A stretch of DNA of 64,000 nucleotides from Cheiracanthium punctorium. Its lineage: Eukaryota; Arthropoda; Arachnida; Araneae; Cheiracanthiidae. The DNA lies in NCBI GenBank assembly GCA_038373885.1, contig JAWZYV010013004.1:124001-188000 (forward strand), in the 5' to 3' direction. Every line of letters begins with the position of its first letter. Position 1 is the first letter of the stretch. The notes beneath the pieces are model-generated. The model was not told where the DNA came from. It saw only the letters and a list, made by a program, of their open reading frames with translations, and made no database searches. Of this stretch, positions 1 to 11,996 are shown one piece after another. Both the position numbers and the translations under genes were made by a program.

Positions 1-611
1 ATGCCTTAACCATGCTGCTAAAGAAATTTACTGCCAAGGTGAAAAGCAGCGCTGCGCGAATTATCCTGGACGACGGCAGATTTTCTTAGCTATGTCCAAT
101 CTGCATGAAAGCATTTAAACACACATTGCATTTTATAGTAATTTATGCATGCTAAGGCAAACGCATTTTATGTTATATCCTAAATGAGTAATTTAAGTAT
201 TAAACGATATTGCATGGAAAAATCAGTACTCTGCGGGGGAAAATCTTACTCCCTTTGATAAAGGGGTGGCATTTAATAGTTATCCAAGTTCAGCTTTTAT
301 TTTAAAAATGTAATGAAAAATTATATTTCAAGATTAAATTTCAGTATTTTAAAATTATTTCAAAAGCACGAGTGCAATATCAATGATTGAATTACAGATA
401 CACTTTGAAAAGTGGTACCATTAACATACAATTCATCCACAGATTAATGAGATGGAGTCCAAGAATTTATATTATCAGCTGTACTTCCATTAGCACAAAA
501 TGAAAAAAACGCTTCCACGTGAAAAAATTCGGCTGGGCAGTGCAATTAATAAAAGCACTTTATTAACATTACCAAAACACTTAAACAGACTTGTCCCCGA
601 GAACCGAAAAC
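1..611. other. AT-rich sequence, nothing recognised
   Basis: No repeat copy, TIR, tRNA-like box or convincing coding stretch was seen before the candidate exon at 612-786. Confidence 0.5.
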
Positions 612-786
612 CTTCAGAGATCGTTTTAGGAATGTAGCAACATCTTTCGTTGAAAATGCAAATCGTTCCAATAAGAAGTAAAACTCGTTCGCCGTTCTCT
701 GTGGCAAAATTATTCTCGTCAAGTATACGCGTTTGTCTTTCACGGCAAACTTCCAGTTAACGCGTATAGGCGTCACCGTCCGGAGA
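612..786 (-). CDS. Candidate exon of an unidentified minus-strand gene
   Basis: An open minus-strand frame runs through 546-842. Within it, 612-786 is less AT-rich than its surroundings. On the minus strand it is preceded by a plausible acceptor ending CCTTTAG and followed by a weak donor (CTGAAG then GTTTTC). The peptide is rich in basic and aromatic residues and resembles no family I know. It would be a 175-nt internal exon. Other candidate exons lie on the same strand at 5481-5595, 8019-8151 and 11997-12212, which suggests but does not show a single host gene. It could equally be a chance open frame; no transcript evidence is available here. Confidence 0.22.
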
Positions 787-845
787 CTAAAGGTTTGAAG
801 TACGACATTTCTAAAGATTAGGTTTTTCCAAAATGAAGTCATTGT

Positions 846-1637
846 AGCAATTTTTGTTAATGAATGCGAGAATCACTATTCCATTTTGTCATGCTACTGC
901 ATAAACTACTGAAACTAGCATAATTCGACTATACATATATGAATGCACATTATATATGTATATATACACACTATATGTGCATATGAAGTACCTTTTAATG
1001 AACATCTTGCAATGAAAAAAATACCTCGAAGCGAAATAGCCCTATCCCAAAAAGTACCGCTGCATTTCACTAAGGTGAAAAATTAACTATTTCAAGATAC
1101 AGCAATAGCATTCAACTGTACGATTTACATTTTTGTTTTAGCTTTAAGCCTATCTTAATTAACTTGGCTGTTCTGCCAGAGAATTTTCAAAAGCAGCCTG
1201 TAACTTTTCTTCGAGTATTTACGCACATTTTTTTAAATTTCAAATCTTATAAAATATTTATCTCTATGTTCTGATAATGTTATAGAAGTTCAGTATATGC
1301 ATAGTGAGTTCCTAACAGATCTACTGTCGGGAGCATGTTAGAAATGCCGTCAAGGAAGTCCTTCGCTCAGCTTGAAAAGCTTAAACTCCAGTAGAACTGC
1401 AAGAATAACTGTTTAAACGCATTAAAATGCTCTTAACAGTAGATTAGTGACATTCATTGAAGTTAACCGATTGCATGGCGTTTAGACTTCCTCGGTGTAT
1501 GAAGAAAATGTCGATGCATTTTTTAAACTAAGCAATATACAGGAAAAATTTCTTGCATCTATATAATTTTATGGACGGTCAACACCGAAAAGGTTTTGAA
1601 AGGTTATAGCCAAGATCCACAAAATGTTAAAGACTTT
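846..1637. other. AT-rich sequence, nothing recognised
   Basis: A short TATA/ATGT-rich simple stretch lies near 940-985. I saw no element ends, coding signal or RNA gene. Confidence 0.5.
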
Positions 1638-1639
1638 AG

Positions 1640-2165
1640 TTTAAATTAATGAATCTGGAAGAAATATTAGAACCATGGTCCTGCACAAATATATTTTTTT
1701 AGGGCCCAATACAGATACCATGTTTGAAATATTTCTTTACTTCCGATGAAAATACCAAAGCAATTCTTAAAATAAGGCGAGGGATAGCCAAATGCAATCC
1801 AAGACTTCCCTATATAATGCTTTGTTTAAAATTTGCAGTATTCTTTTCATGCACCAAGGATTTTTTTTTTGGTGGGGGGGGGGCAGTGCGAGACCGTGGT
1901 ACAATTTAAACTTGCATGAATATTTTATACAATAAAAATAGCTACATGCCTTAACATTCAAGTTAAAATATTGAGGACCTACGATTTCTTAAAATTTTAA
2001 ATTTTATTTAGATATTTTTAGTTTATTCATGTCAATCGAAGTCTCGTTTTAAATACGGAAAATAAATTGTCTCAAATGCGATTTAGAGAAATGAAACTAC
2101 ATTTACAAATCTCATTTAGTTGCAGAAAAATTAAGCAAACTTGAGCGCTGTTTTCGTTATTTTCC
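1640..2165 (+). repeat. Dispersed repeat, copy 1
   Basis: This segment aligns with 4588-5230. Shared blocks include GAAATATTAGAACCATGG, the following ATGTTTGAAATATTTC, and further on the ATCGAAGTCTC block near 2037. Copies differ by many substitutions and small indels, so the duplication is old. A G-run at 1871-1883 lies inside this copy. No TIR or TSD was found, so the class is unknown. Short open frames on both strands here are not supported as genes. Confidence 0.6.
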
Positions 2166-3905
2166 TGTGCAATGGATTTATCTAAAAATGCTCCATTTTA
2201 AAAAGGTTAGTACATTGGTTGTCTGGAGTTTTATGAACCAAGAGCCCCTATAGACAGTACCAAGCACCTCGACAGAGTACCTCGAGCTCTTCTGGAAGAG
2301 GGGTGCAGGTTACTGTAACACTTTGAAGTGCAATGTAACCACCGATGAACCCTCTCGGCAGTTATAAGTCTCTTACTACAGTGGATGGATGTTTGAATAG
2401 CGTACTAGTAAAAATCATTCAATTAGCTTCTTGATGTACACATTAAGATACTTCATATACACTTTAATAACCATATCATGAGAACATTCTAATTAACAAA
2501 AATTCGGAAATTAATTTTGCAGTACAGTTACGTTTGTGCTTTTTAAATGTCATACATTAATGCTATATGTTTAAGAGAGTTTTACGTACACTGAAACTAG
2601 TAACTTTTGGCTGATATTAAGTTTAACGGTTGCACACACAATGCAATCAACTGAAATATGATACAAATGTAGCAAAGCAACTCTTACGAAATATCAACTT
2701 CAAAAAGTACGTTCAAATATATCTTCAAAAAATTACCCAAGTTTCTAGAATAACTTCGGATAAAAATTTGATAGAAATTTATCCTAAGTGGAATAAGTTA
2801 CAATTTTCGTAAAAACGTTAGTGACCACTAATAAATTTTAAATCGTAAAAATGCTATAGAAATGTATGTAGTAAACGAAGCACCTGTGTGAATGAACCGA
2901 CAGGTTGACAGCCCAAATTTATGTTTAAACAGTAAGTATGAAGAGATTTATTTTATTCACATTATTCATCTATAAGAGTAAAATATTCATGACATTCTTT
3001 AAAATCTTTCTGTTTCGTCCAGGTTATTAGCCCTATAATGCATACTTTAAAATAGGCTGAAAATAAAATTGTAACTTCATTTAGGCGTACTCTTACTCAT
3101 ATTTAAAAACTTCAGCTGTAGTTTCTCAGAAAAATCAAGGAAAACTTTTGCAAATTCAAAAATTTTGAATGTTCACTATAGCTCTTAACACTAGAGTAAT
3201 AAGCGTAATTCTACTTTAGTCCCATACTATTATTTTTAATAGTTCCGCATTTATTTTCATTCAGCAATAAAAATTTGAAGTGATCAAAAATTTGGGCAAA
3301 AATTTATCAGCGAAATGTAGACACATGCTATGAATTCACGATACTTAGCTTCAAAATATATTGTGGCCATGCATTTTTCAAAACTAGGCCATTACGGAAA
3401 TGATTTTGAATGCATATTTTAGACGATAACTACAAAATTCCTTTTATTGCGTAAAAAGAGCAGCCAAGTGGCTACAGTATGCAATGCAAGGTTAACATGC
3501 TTTGATTTTAAAGTTTCAGTAGTGAATTTAAAGATTAATGTCCAATTTTAGAAATTAATCGAAGTCTTGCGTACAGAATTTATTTTTATAACTATTTTAT
3601 GCGCGTTTCCTTTCTTCTGGAAAAAATTAAATTTATCCATTCTTAATGGTACTACAAGTGCTTAGTAAAATTAGACAAAAGTAAAATAAGGGTCACTTAC
3701 GTGATCAGTTTTCATTTCTGAGAGAGGTCACAGACCGGTTTCACTGCAAATAGTAAACTTGCAGAGGAATAGTTATATTCAGAAAAATTTAGTATAATTA
3801 ATACAAAAGTAGTACAGGTTAAGACATATGCAATGAAAGGATCGAGAAGACAGTTTGGGACACTTAAGTGCACGAAATACAACCCAGGTTCTTTAACAAT
3901 GAGGC
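2166..3905. other. AT-rich sequence, nothing recognised
   Basis: There is a short GC-richer patch at 2250-2370 with a small hairpin, and a weak echo of the 1640/4588 repeat near 3535-3590. No gene or element end was identified. Confidence 0.45.
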
Positions 3906-3913
3906 TAACTTAG

Positions 3914-4023
3914 CAGTAGCGTAGCTAGGATTATTTCGCAGGAGTCTGGGTACCAAACTGTAAGCTAAGTAAAGGTACCTTTTCGTGGGGGGGGAGCTGC
4001 AGCCCCCTCAGGCTACGCCCTTG
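3914..4023. mobile_element. Short hAT MITE with 8-bp TSD
   Basis: The left end reads CAGTAGCGTAGCTAGG and the right end GGCTACGCCCTTG, an imperfect terminal inverted repeat typical of non-autonomous hAT elements. The 8 bases before (TAACTTAG, 3906-3913) and after (TACCTTAG, 4024-4031) match at 7 of 8 positions, as expected for a hAT TSD. The 110-bp body has a G-run and no coding capacity. Confidence 0.75.
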
Positions 4024-4031
4024 TACCTTAG

Positions 4032-4587
4032 TACAGAACACTGAAGATTATAAACCTTAAGATATATTACTAAACGAAATGTAAAACTGATTCATTTCAT
4101 TAAGATAGGAAGAATTGATAAGGCAGGAAAAAGTGTTGCTATGTTGACCAATATTTAGACATTCTCATTTTCTCTATAGTATCAAAAATGTAACGACTCT
4201 TTCCCAGTTAAAAGTTTAAGGTCACCTCTCAAACTGCCTGTATGTGTACTAACTTGTAGCTCTAATTTGGGAAAACTGTTCCAAAATAGATTTTAGGAGA
4301 GACTTCGACTATCGGAATTTTAAGACTAATTTACCGTTTCAAAAATGATGGCGGTCTTAAGAATCCACCTAACACTAATTAGATTCCATACTTTTTAAAT
4401 ATACTAAGCTCACAAGCATCAACTGTTTCAATTGCCTTAGCGTATGAAGCAGATAGATACCGCAAAATTTAACTCCAAGCACTATACAGCAAATTAATTT
4501 TTTCCGACACTTAAGTATTTAAACAGCCAATTATAACCAAATTGGTAAGTTATTAACCAAGATATGAAATATGTTGAAGCCTATTAA
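4032..4587. other. AT-rich sequence, nothing recognised
   Basis: No element ends, tRNA boxes or coding signals were seen. Confidence 0.5.
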
Positions 4588-5230
4588 ATTTAAATGAGTG
4601 GGTTCTGGGAGAAATATTAGAACCATGGATCCTGTACAAATCGATTTTTTTTAGGCGCCAATACAGGCGTCCATGTTTGAAATATTTCATCCCTTCAGAA
4701 GAAAAGTAAATAATACATTAGGGAAGATGAGTGATAGCCAAATGCAATACATTTCAATGAAGTAAGACTTTCCTGTATGATGCTTGTTCAAAAACTTGCG
4801 ATATTCATCTTTTTCATGCACTAAGGCAAAGTTTCCATACTCCGAAATATATCTACTTTTTCTAAACTGCTTTATAAAATAATTTTGAAATGGTAATCCG
4901 AACACGATTAAACTTTAAAATTTTGGTATAATTTAAGCAAAAATTACACTTAAAAATCGTGGTTAATTCTAGTCCGAAGCAGTTGGCAACTGACGACGGA
5001 AACAAAGATTATGTGCCAGACTGGAGCATTTTGTCTTACTCATTAAAAATAAAATGAGAATGAGCTACACGACGTCCAACTTTAGAAATTTGAGAAAGTG
5101 AAACTTTAAATTTGCTGAAAAATTAACTTTGCTCATGTTGATTGAAGTCTCTCCGTAAATATGGAAAATATTTTTTTTAATTAGAAAAATGAGGGAACAC
5201 TCAATTTAATGTTTATCAATTGCAATGAAA
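4588..5230 (+). repeat. Dispersed repeat, copy 2
   Basis: Second copy of the repeat at 1640-2165, same orientation. The best-conserved block, around 4612-4690, is about 80% identical by eye. The minus-strand open frame at 4687-4905 lies within it and is probably not a gene. Confidence 0.6.
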
Positions 5231-5480
5231 TCTAGGAGTTTTACGTGTACTTTGCTTGTGCATAAGATTGTGCCACAAAGGCGATTAATAAGAAATTTAA
5301 ATTATTGCACTCTTTAAAGCCAACATTCTCGCCTTTTAAAAGCCAAAATATTTTTTCTGTAATGCTAAAATAAGAAAAAAAATCAAACCCATGAATAATT
5401 AAAAATATGAAGAGCCGCCAAGGTGGGGGTCTACATTGATGACATCTACGCAGTCCGTCTTAAACTGTGCGCAACGATAC

Positions 5481-5595
5481 CTTGCATTTGGAGATCGTGA
5501 AACCTGAACTTATCCTTCCACGCTCCTGTGACTTTGAACGCAGAATAAATCATTGCTTTCTGAACTTCCTGCAGGTTTGTGTTACCCAAGTCCCA
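5481..5595 (-). CDS. Candidate exon of an unidentified minus-strand gene
   Basis: On the minus strand a good acceptor (TGTCTACAG) is followed by an open frame beginning WDLGNTNLQEVQKAM, then a donor-like CAAG/GTATCG. The frame stays open to a TAG near 5450, so it could also be a terminal exon. Composition and amino-acid usage look more coding-like than the surroundings (few Phe/Lys/Asn homopolymers, mixed hydrophobic and charged residues). It is too short to classify and I recognise no family. Confidence 0.3.
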
Positions 5596-5885
5596 CTGTA
5601 GACATTTCAGTCAGGAATACTTCCATCCATAACTATAATAGCCAAGTTCAGTGACGTCTAACAATAGTTGTGTGACCAAGTAAACTTAAATCTGCGATCT
5701 GAAAAAGAAAACTGAAATTAGGAAAGAAAAATTTGGTAATATCTGGAAAGAGGGAGGGTTAGTTGTAAAGGTTTTCCAAGATCTGTATTATGGTCTCGAT
5801 TTTCCATCCTACATTCACAATTTCGTTAAGTCTAAAATTGTTAAAACATAATTTTAACATTAAATGCAAATATATATGTACTGTA
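5596..5885. other. AT-rich sequence, nothing recognised
   Basis: Nothing is identified between the candidate exon and the MITE. Confidence 0.5.
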
Positions 5886-6323
5886 CAGGCTGGTTATAAT
5901 TAAACTTCTCTATGAACAGTGCTCTATAGATAAAACGGGCGAACGGATTGTGACCAAAATTGGTATATTGGGTACACATGATGTACGATCAAGGAATTTC
6001 AAAAAAATATTTGTTGAAAAAATTTCCACTAGCATTCTACATGAAAAACTGCGAATTTAATGATTGAGATAGCTAATTTGAAATACACTAACAATTTTAA
6101 CATTTATTCAATAGCTTTTGGACATTTATTTACTAGTTTGGGTAATATTTGAGCTGATTTCACCATGCAAAGTGTCATCTAGGACATTTTTAGCTAAACG
6201 TTCTGAAAAATTCCCTTGAGAGCATCTCGTATACAGTCCATATGCCAAATTTCGTAGCAATCTGCTCACCAGTTACAGCTGCAGAATGCTGTTTGTAGGG
6301 GAAGTTTAATTATAACCACCCAA
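5886..6323. mobile_element. Mariner-like MITE, TA target
   Basis: The ends are near-perfect inverted repeats: CAGGCTGGTTATAATTAAAC on the left and, reading inward from the right, TTGGGTGGTTATAATTAAAC. Both ends abut TA (5884-5885 and 6324-6325), the target of Tc1/mariner elements. The 438-bp interior has no transposase frame, so it is non-autonomous. Confidence 0.8.
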
Positions 6324-6362
6324 TACTTAAATAACAAGACACTGAATTTTAAATTTCGTATA

Positions 6363-6516
6363 CAGTCAAACCGGTTGTAGCGAACCCGTGTATAACAAAC
6401 TAAAATTTTGGTCACGCCGTTTTACTATTTTATTTAATGGTTTGGATATAGCGAACTACCGGATATAGATAACGAAACGTTTGGTCCTTTAAGTTCATTA
6501 TAACTGGGTTCAAATG
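6363..6516. mobile_element. Pogo/Tigger-like MITE, TA target
   Basis: Left end CAGTCAAACCGGTTGTAGCG and inverted right end CATTTGAACCCAGTTATAAT are flanked by TA on both sides. The CAGT-AAACC-GTTATA pattern with 'GAACTACCGGATATAG'-type interior is characteristic of pogo-group MITEs. It is 154 bp and non-coding. A related fragment may lie at 36380-36440. Confidence 0.65.
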
Positions 6517-6519
6517 TAA

Positions 6520-7005
6520 TAAAATTTCTTATTCCTCGCTGTTTTATTATTTTGAAGACTTGTTATAACAGCTGTATACTTTAATTTCGCAAAATTTGGT
6601 AATTCAACAATTAGTTCAAACTTATTAAAATGTTAACTGATTCAAAGAAAATCTTAAGAATGGAATACGACTATCAGCTATACAAGTGCTATTTAAATTT
6701 TAAAGGCAAGTTTTCATAAATATGGTAAAGTTAAATTTGATTCATAATCCTATTCCAAAGTAACTTAGTATTTAATGCATTTTTAACACTTCATAAAATA
6801 CAAATAATTTTTTGTATCTGCTTTTGAAGGAATTAGCGTCTACATATTAGCCATTTATATTATAGGATAACTGCATTTTCAGACCAGTCTAAAAATAAAG
6901 AACATTGACCAATACGAATTTCAATATAAACTACTAGCACCATTAATATTAATTCTACGAATTCTCTAATTGTTGTTGAGGCAAAGCTCTACGAGAGCAA
7001 TTTGA
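6520..7005. other. AT-rich sequence, nothing recognised
   Basis: No signals were found apart from AT-rich homopolymers. Confidence 0.5.
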
Positions 7006-7009
7006 GTAG

Positions 7010-7190
7010 TGGGCTATGATTTGGGCAAAGGCCTTTAAGGGGTTCTAAGGCGTATTCATGTTACATCTGGAGAAAATGGCCCAAATTTCCAGACCGTGAG
7101 ACCGACAGCAGGGCCGAACCCTGGACCTTCCCACTTCGGCCATCTACCGTGTTCAGTGTCTTGATTAGTCTGCCATGCTTGGCCTATGAA
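7010..7190 (-). mobile_element. tRNA-derived SINE, family A
   Basis: Read on the minus strand it has a tRNA-like head with a B-box-like GGTCCAGGGTTCGGC, followed by the family tail CTCCAGATGTAACATGAATA and TTAGAACCCCTTA. The same tail occurs at 8325-8535, 32605-33320, 33405-33990, 35165-36165, 39965-40650 and 58085-58240. The family is therefore a tRNA-derived SINE with a shared body; the founding tRNA cannot be told from the decayed head. Confidence 0.75.
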
Positions 7191-7194
7191 TTTT

Positions 7195-8015
7195 ACGAAT
7201 TTATCATTAATTTAACATTGCTTACTATTTAAGTCAAGCTAAGTGCTAATGCCAAGAAACTGGCGAACCGCTTCAAGCAAAGCATCGAATTTGGGCAAAA
7301 CGTACTGTTAAAAGTTTGAAGACTTAGGAATTTATGGTCAGATATTTTTAATTTCCATAATTTCAATTTTGGTGAAAATTCAGTATTTAAGTACAAGATT
7401 TGTTAAAATTTAACTCTTCAAAATCAAACGTAATAACTAAGTATTTAATTTATATTTTCAAAACAAATTTTCAAAGGGGAAATTAAAGATTAGAACCAAG
7501 AAACATTTATCAAGTAACAACACTATGTACAAAAATTAAGGATGGATTAACGTACTTTTCCCATATCCTTACGTGCTGTTGTGGTACGTTTTTATTGATT
7601 TTGTACACTTCTGCTGCGCTAAATATAAGTTCATCTTTAAGTTCATTTTAAGTAGTAACCAACAACTTTATGCAAATTAACTTTTACAAAATTAACAGGA
7701 TCGTCTACTGGCCTTTTAAGCTAATACCAAATGTAAGATTAAACAACTGTGCTGAAATCCTTTGCTTAGTTTGCTATATATGGAACATTAGACAATATCT
7801 TAAAGGCACGATTAATCTAGAAGAACTTAAAATTTAGAAATTATTATGCAAGAAATATTTGAACTAAATTAAGCAATGGCATTGTGTAAAATATTGACCA
7901 TTTCGGTAAGCAACATTAACGGACACCGGATAAAGCACATGTACACAGCTTTCAGATGGACGCGAGAGTACTCTAAGCACAACTGGGCATACAACATAAA
8001 GTATAGAAAATGGCT
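7195..8015. other. AT-rich sequence, nothing recognised
   Basis: Likely intronic or intergenic. No repeat family seen elsewhere in the window was found here. Confidence 0.45.
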
Positions 8016-8018
8016 TAC

Positions 8019-8151
8019 CTTTCAATTGCAGGAATAACGTTGAACTTCCAACTCGAAGACTCTGACTGCTGTTTGTCCCATGCTCTCCACTATAACCAGT
8101 TCCTTCAATGTCATTACACTTGAGAAGGCCATTGACTAGAGGTATCGCCAC
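8019..8151 (-). CDS. Candidate exon of an unidentified minus-strand gene
   Basis: The minus-strand frame encodes a peptide including GLLKCNDIEGTGYSGEHGT and ends at a strong donor (GAAAG/GTAAGCC, donor at 8012-8018). Upstream on the minus strand a TAA interrupts this frame, and an acceptor-like ATTCAATTGCAG sits near 8245, so the 5' boundary is unresolved: either a first exon starting at the ATG at 8149-8151 or a decayed internal exon. I recognise no domain. Confidence 0.3.
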
Positions 8152-8324
8152 TACCCTACAGCTGCCTTAGTAAGTCCATCAAATCCAACGGAACTTTTTT
8201 GTTATATCTTCAGTCATCCAACGATGGTCCGGGACCAACTGCAATTGAATGCGAGAATGAACTTCATTTTTATAGAAAAGTCACTGAACTGTTTAAGTGC
8301 GCCTTTTAAGTACAATCCATGTGC

Positions 8325-8535
8325 CTCACCATGGCAGTGGTTATGCCACTGAAAATGGTAGATAGCTGAAGTGTGAAGGTCCCGGGTTCGGGTCCCATCG
8401 CGCGGCTGTCATAACGTCTGGAGTTTGGTAGGTTTCTCAGATGTAACGTGAATAGGCGTCAGAACCCCTTAGAAAGTCCTACCAAGGCACCCCTCACTTT
8501 GGCAGATCGCCCTAGTGTAGCTTTGCCTTAATCAC
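8325..8535 (+). mobile_element. tRNA-derived SINE, family A
   Basis: A near full-length copy: A-box-like region CAGTGGTTATGCCACTG, B-box-like GGTCCCGGGTTCGGGTCCC, then the body with AGATGTAACGTGAATA, AGAACCCCTTAGAAAGTCC and GGCAGATCGCCCTAGTGTAG. It is a good reference for the family in this window. Confidence 0.8.
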
Positions 8536-8604
8536 ACACAAAATATGACAGGCGTTTCGAGAAAGGTAAAATCATACAAGCCGGTGCAAACCCCATGTGA
8601 ACAC

Positions 8605-8654
8605 GGCGACAGTCGCTGGAGCTTGGCAACCGCCAAGCTCCAGTGACTGTCGCC
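8605..8654. repeat. Perfect-looking hairpin, 23-bp arms
   Basis: The arm GGCGACAGTCGCTGGAGCTT and its partner are complementary over 23 bp with one G/T difference, separated by AACC. It is GC-rich in an AT-rich setting. It could be a foldback MITE, an RNA hairpin or a recent inverted duplication; no TSD was found. Confidence 0.7.
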
Positions 8655-8795
8655 AACCATTTTCCACGATCAGCAAAGTCAAAGTATTTTAACACATTAA
8701 AATTGCACATATATTCACTTACAGAAACATTAAAACAAATCGACGTCCATATTTAACCAAAGAACGTCTGCAAATTCAGTAACAGCAATTTAAAA

Positions 8796-9008
8796 TGAGC
8801 AAACAGTGGACCGTTTTTAACTAAAAAAATACAGTGGATTCAGCAACCTAGTTGTACAGCTATGTAAACTACGCAATCAGTGGACCGTTTTTAACTAAAA
8901 AACAGTGAATTAAGCAACCTAGTTGTACAGCTAATGTAAACTGGGCAAACACTGGCCCGTTTTCAACTCAAAAAATCATCGGTGGAATCAACAACTTAGT
9001 TTTACACC
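8796..9008. repeat. Tandem repeat, three units of about 74 bp
   Basis: The block containing CAGTGGACCGTTTTTAACTA and CAACCTAGTTGTACAGCT recurs three times, the third copy more diverged. It is non-coding. Confidence 0.8.
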
Positions 9009-9009
9009 T

Positions 9010-11540
9010 CTTATAAAGTCAATACGATTAGAATAGCACGTAAATAGCACTTACGAAGACATAACACATCAATATCAATTTAAAATTCACATTAAAACCT
9101 TAAACGTTGCAAAGATTCGTTAAAAAAAAACAAAAAAGGCAAGTGCTCTTTTTAATAACCGCTCAAATGTCCCCAACACCCATCGCCTTATAACGTAACA
9201 CCAGCATGTTTTCTTTTATTTAGCCTTATATTCACACAATATTTCTAACAAACACAAGTTACGTTTTTCAATAACATTCCAACACTATCACAACTTTCAC
9301 TCCCTTCCATCCATAACATGAAACAATATCAAATATCAACCCAAACTGACGATAGACGTATTCTTTATGGTTGCCAGTCACAACTACCACCGGCAGGTAA
9401 CTTCACTTTGGCGGTGCATCGCTCACTCTGGCGTCAGATTGTTCACAATGCAAAAACATTTGAAACAAAAACATTGATATGTAAACAAAGCACAGTATAC
9501 GGAATTGTCCGAAATGACGAGATCCCAAAATCTGAAATTGCTTACTGGAGGCAATTTTTTTTTCTATGAAAACTAAAGCAGCACATTGATAAATCCAAAA
9601 GAAAATTACGAAAAGCTTTATATTTGAAGTTTTCAAGGCAATGAGAGACTCAAGCAACACAATGTAACTACACTAGAAAGTTTATATACTAATATATTAA
9701 ATCTACAGCTATTAAAGAAAAGCCTCCCGCCTCCTAAACAAATGACAATCGTAAAAGCTTCAGATTTCAGATAAAACGGGAATCTGAGTAACTCATGAAA
9801 ACTCCAGCATTAACGATTCCAGACAAGGGGACAGTTCTCGTCAACTACAGATTTCAGACAGAAAACAGTTTCGACATTTCACACGGTTGAGTTTTTGCAT
9901 CTTTCGACTGAAAAGTTTAAAAATAGTCCTTCAGTGACGTACTGGTTAAATGGCATTTCTTTAATGGAGGAAATTTGACACCGAACTTGAAGCCAGAAAT
10001 TATGGACCAGGAATTTACAGTCTTTGACAGATGGTCGCGTAATAGCGGTGGCCTTTCAGAGAGCTTTCGCTTATCACTAATGAACATACTGTGAAATTCA
10101 CTCTTGGACGTATTGTGGGAAAAATAAAATTAGTGCAAATTACAGAGCCCATGCGAACAGTACCTCATTACGGTATAGTCAAATAAGACTAAGGAAAAAT
10201 TCTCCTTTGCACACTAAACTATTTCGTTAATACTATAGAAGTTGCCGCGTTTTCAGTCTTGGGAGCCTTAGATAAAATGCCTTAAAAAAGCTTAACTTTT
10301 AGGTTTGAGGTACGATATTTAACAGTAAGAATTTTCTTTCGACAAAAGAAACCATCTTTATAAATTTTTTCGTTGATGAATGAATCTATTTCAAATCTTC
10401 ACGCTACTATAAAATATTGAAACTTAATATCAACTTAACATTCAAAATATACATACAAGTTCGGTATATCTATATTTTTAAAAAATTACGTAAGAACAAG
10501 AATCCGATAGAGGTTTCCAAAATGAGACTTTCCCTAATGGGTTGATATTGAATCGTCTCCCACTGCTCTTCAAAAGATTGTATAATTAAGAGTCTTTGTT
10601 CATGTGCAATATACCCGCCGGGCTAACTACTGAATTTTAGTATTTCAGTACAAACACTGAATTTTACAAGAAATTGCAAAATACTTCCGTTGTACAGAAA
10701 TATGCAATTAAATTTGAAGTGGCAATTCTTACGTCAGTTATGCGTATTTTGTATTTTATGATAGGTCATACCGAAACTAAATTTTATCACCATCAGAGCA
10801 TATACACCAAGTTTAAATTTAAGAAATGTGAATTTTCTTTTATAAATTGAGTGATAACTCAACATTTCAGTCATAATTGAATATTGGGAAAAGAGATTTG
10901 CTGAAACCATTGCGACTAACTTATCCGTTGACTACCGTGAAATTAAGACGAAGCTGTCTGTTCTGACGGACACGTGTGGTTAGGTACTTCGATGGAATAC
11001 TCCAGAAACTCCAGATAGAACTGGCATCCTTATACAGACGATTTCGTACATTCCGTTAATTTTTACTGATAAGATTTCCAAGTCAAACTGCGTTGTAACT
11101 TAATAATACAGTAAGAAAATTGCCGAAACTTTCCATGAGGAAACATTTGAACGGATTAGAATGTGCGAATACTAAAGAGCAGCGATTCTCCAAAACTATT
11201 TTAAAGCGAAAATCTTTATTCAAAATTTACCGGTAATATTTTGTAGAAAAGGAGACTACATGCTCATTGTTGAAGAATAAAAAACTATTCTGAGGAACGG
11301 GAGGGAGAGGGGAGTCATTTCAAGTTATTGGTTGTTGGCGGGAGGGGACGCAACGTCGAGAAGGTTGGGAACCACTGCAATTGAATCACCACAGAACAAA
11401 GAAGAACACCCACTAACAAAATTAATTTTTATGACAAGAGGAAATTCTTCGCGAATTTAGGGATTGTGGAAACAAACCTATGTATTATAAATTCTGAAGT
11501 GTAAAATCATTTATGCCAATACAATATTAACGCACAGTAA
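9010..11540. other. Mostly AT-rich sequence without recognised genes
   Basis: A less AT-rich patch at 9300-9560 has open frames on both strands (83 and 85 codons), neither with a recognisable domain; it could be a promoter or first-exon region of a host gene but I see no proof. 10900-11060 is also slightly GC-richer. No repeat family from elsewhere in the window was found. Confidence 0.4.
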
Positions 11541-11543
11541 ATA

Positions 11544-11643
11544 CCCAGCAAACACACACATGTTCTCTGAATCTCTATTAACGCTCAGAAAACGTCTTCT
11601 GAACGTTAATAGACGTTCAGATAACCTGTGTGTGTTTGCTGGG
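11544..11643. mobile_element. 100-bp foldback MITE with CCCAGCAAACACAC ends
   Basis: Left end CCCAGCAAACACACACATG and right end CTGTGTGTGTTTGCTGGG are inverted repeats; an inner inverted pair (TCTATTAACG / CGTTAATAGA) lets almost the whole unit fold back. No clear TSD. The class is uncertain. The CCCAG terminus is shared with the elements at 37755 and 53840, though the rest differs. Confidence 0.7.
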
Positions 11644-11644
11644 T

Positions 11645-11990
11645 GATCATTGCTAAATGAGAGGTAAGCCACACCTAAAACGCTTTAAGAGTCTTTAAAA
11701 CATCACGAACTTCAATCGTGTGAGACAAGCAATTTAAAGAATACATGTACTATAGAATATAAAATTTTTGGGGTTAAAAATTAAATTTATGTAAAACTAA
11801 ATGTATTTGTGTAGACAATTAAAATGGGATCTGCTTTACATAACTAACCTATGGTACTACTCGTGCACCAGATAGCAGTATCAAAATAAAAAAAGGGTAA
11901 AGGACTAAACAATTTTTCGCGTAACTAAACGTAACATTCACTTACTATTATTTCATTAAGTGCGTTCAAAAAACTAACATTACATAAATT
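11645..11990. other. AT-rich sequence, nothing recognised
   Basis: No element or gene was identified. Confidence 0.5.
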
Positions 11991-11996
11991 CTTTAC

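Noticed and set aside
546..842. 98-codon minus-strand frame as a whole gene
   Set aside because: It lacks a recognisable domain and its edges do not look like gene ends; only the inner 612-786 with splice-like borders is kept as a low-confidence exon.
8325..8535. Functional tRNA gene
   Set aside because: Only A- and B-box-like regions are present; the acceptor stem is absent and the body is shared by many dispersed copies, which fits a SINE.
9318..9660. Overlapping 83- and 85-codon frames as genes
   Set aside because: They are on opposite strands of the same GC-richer patch and neither resembles a protein family.
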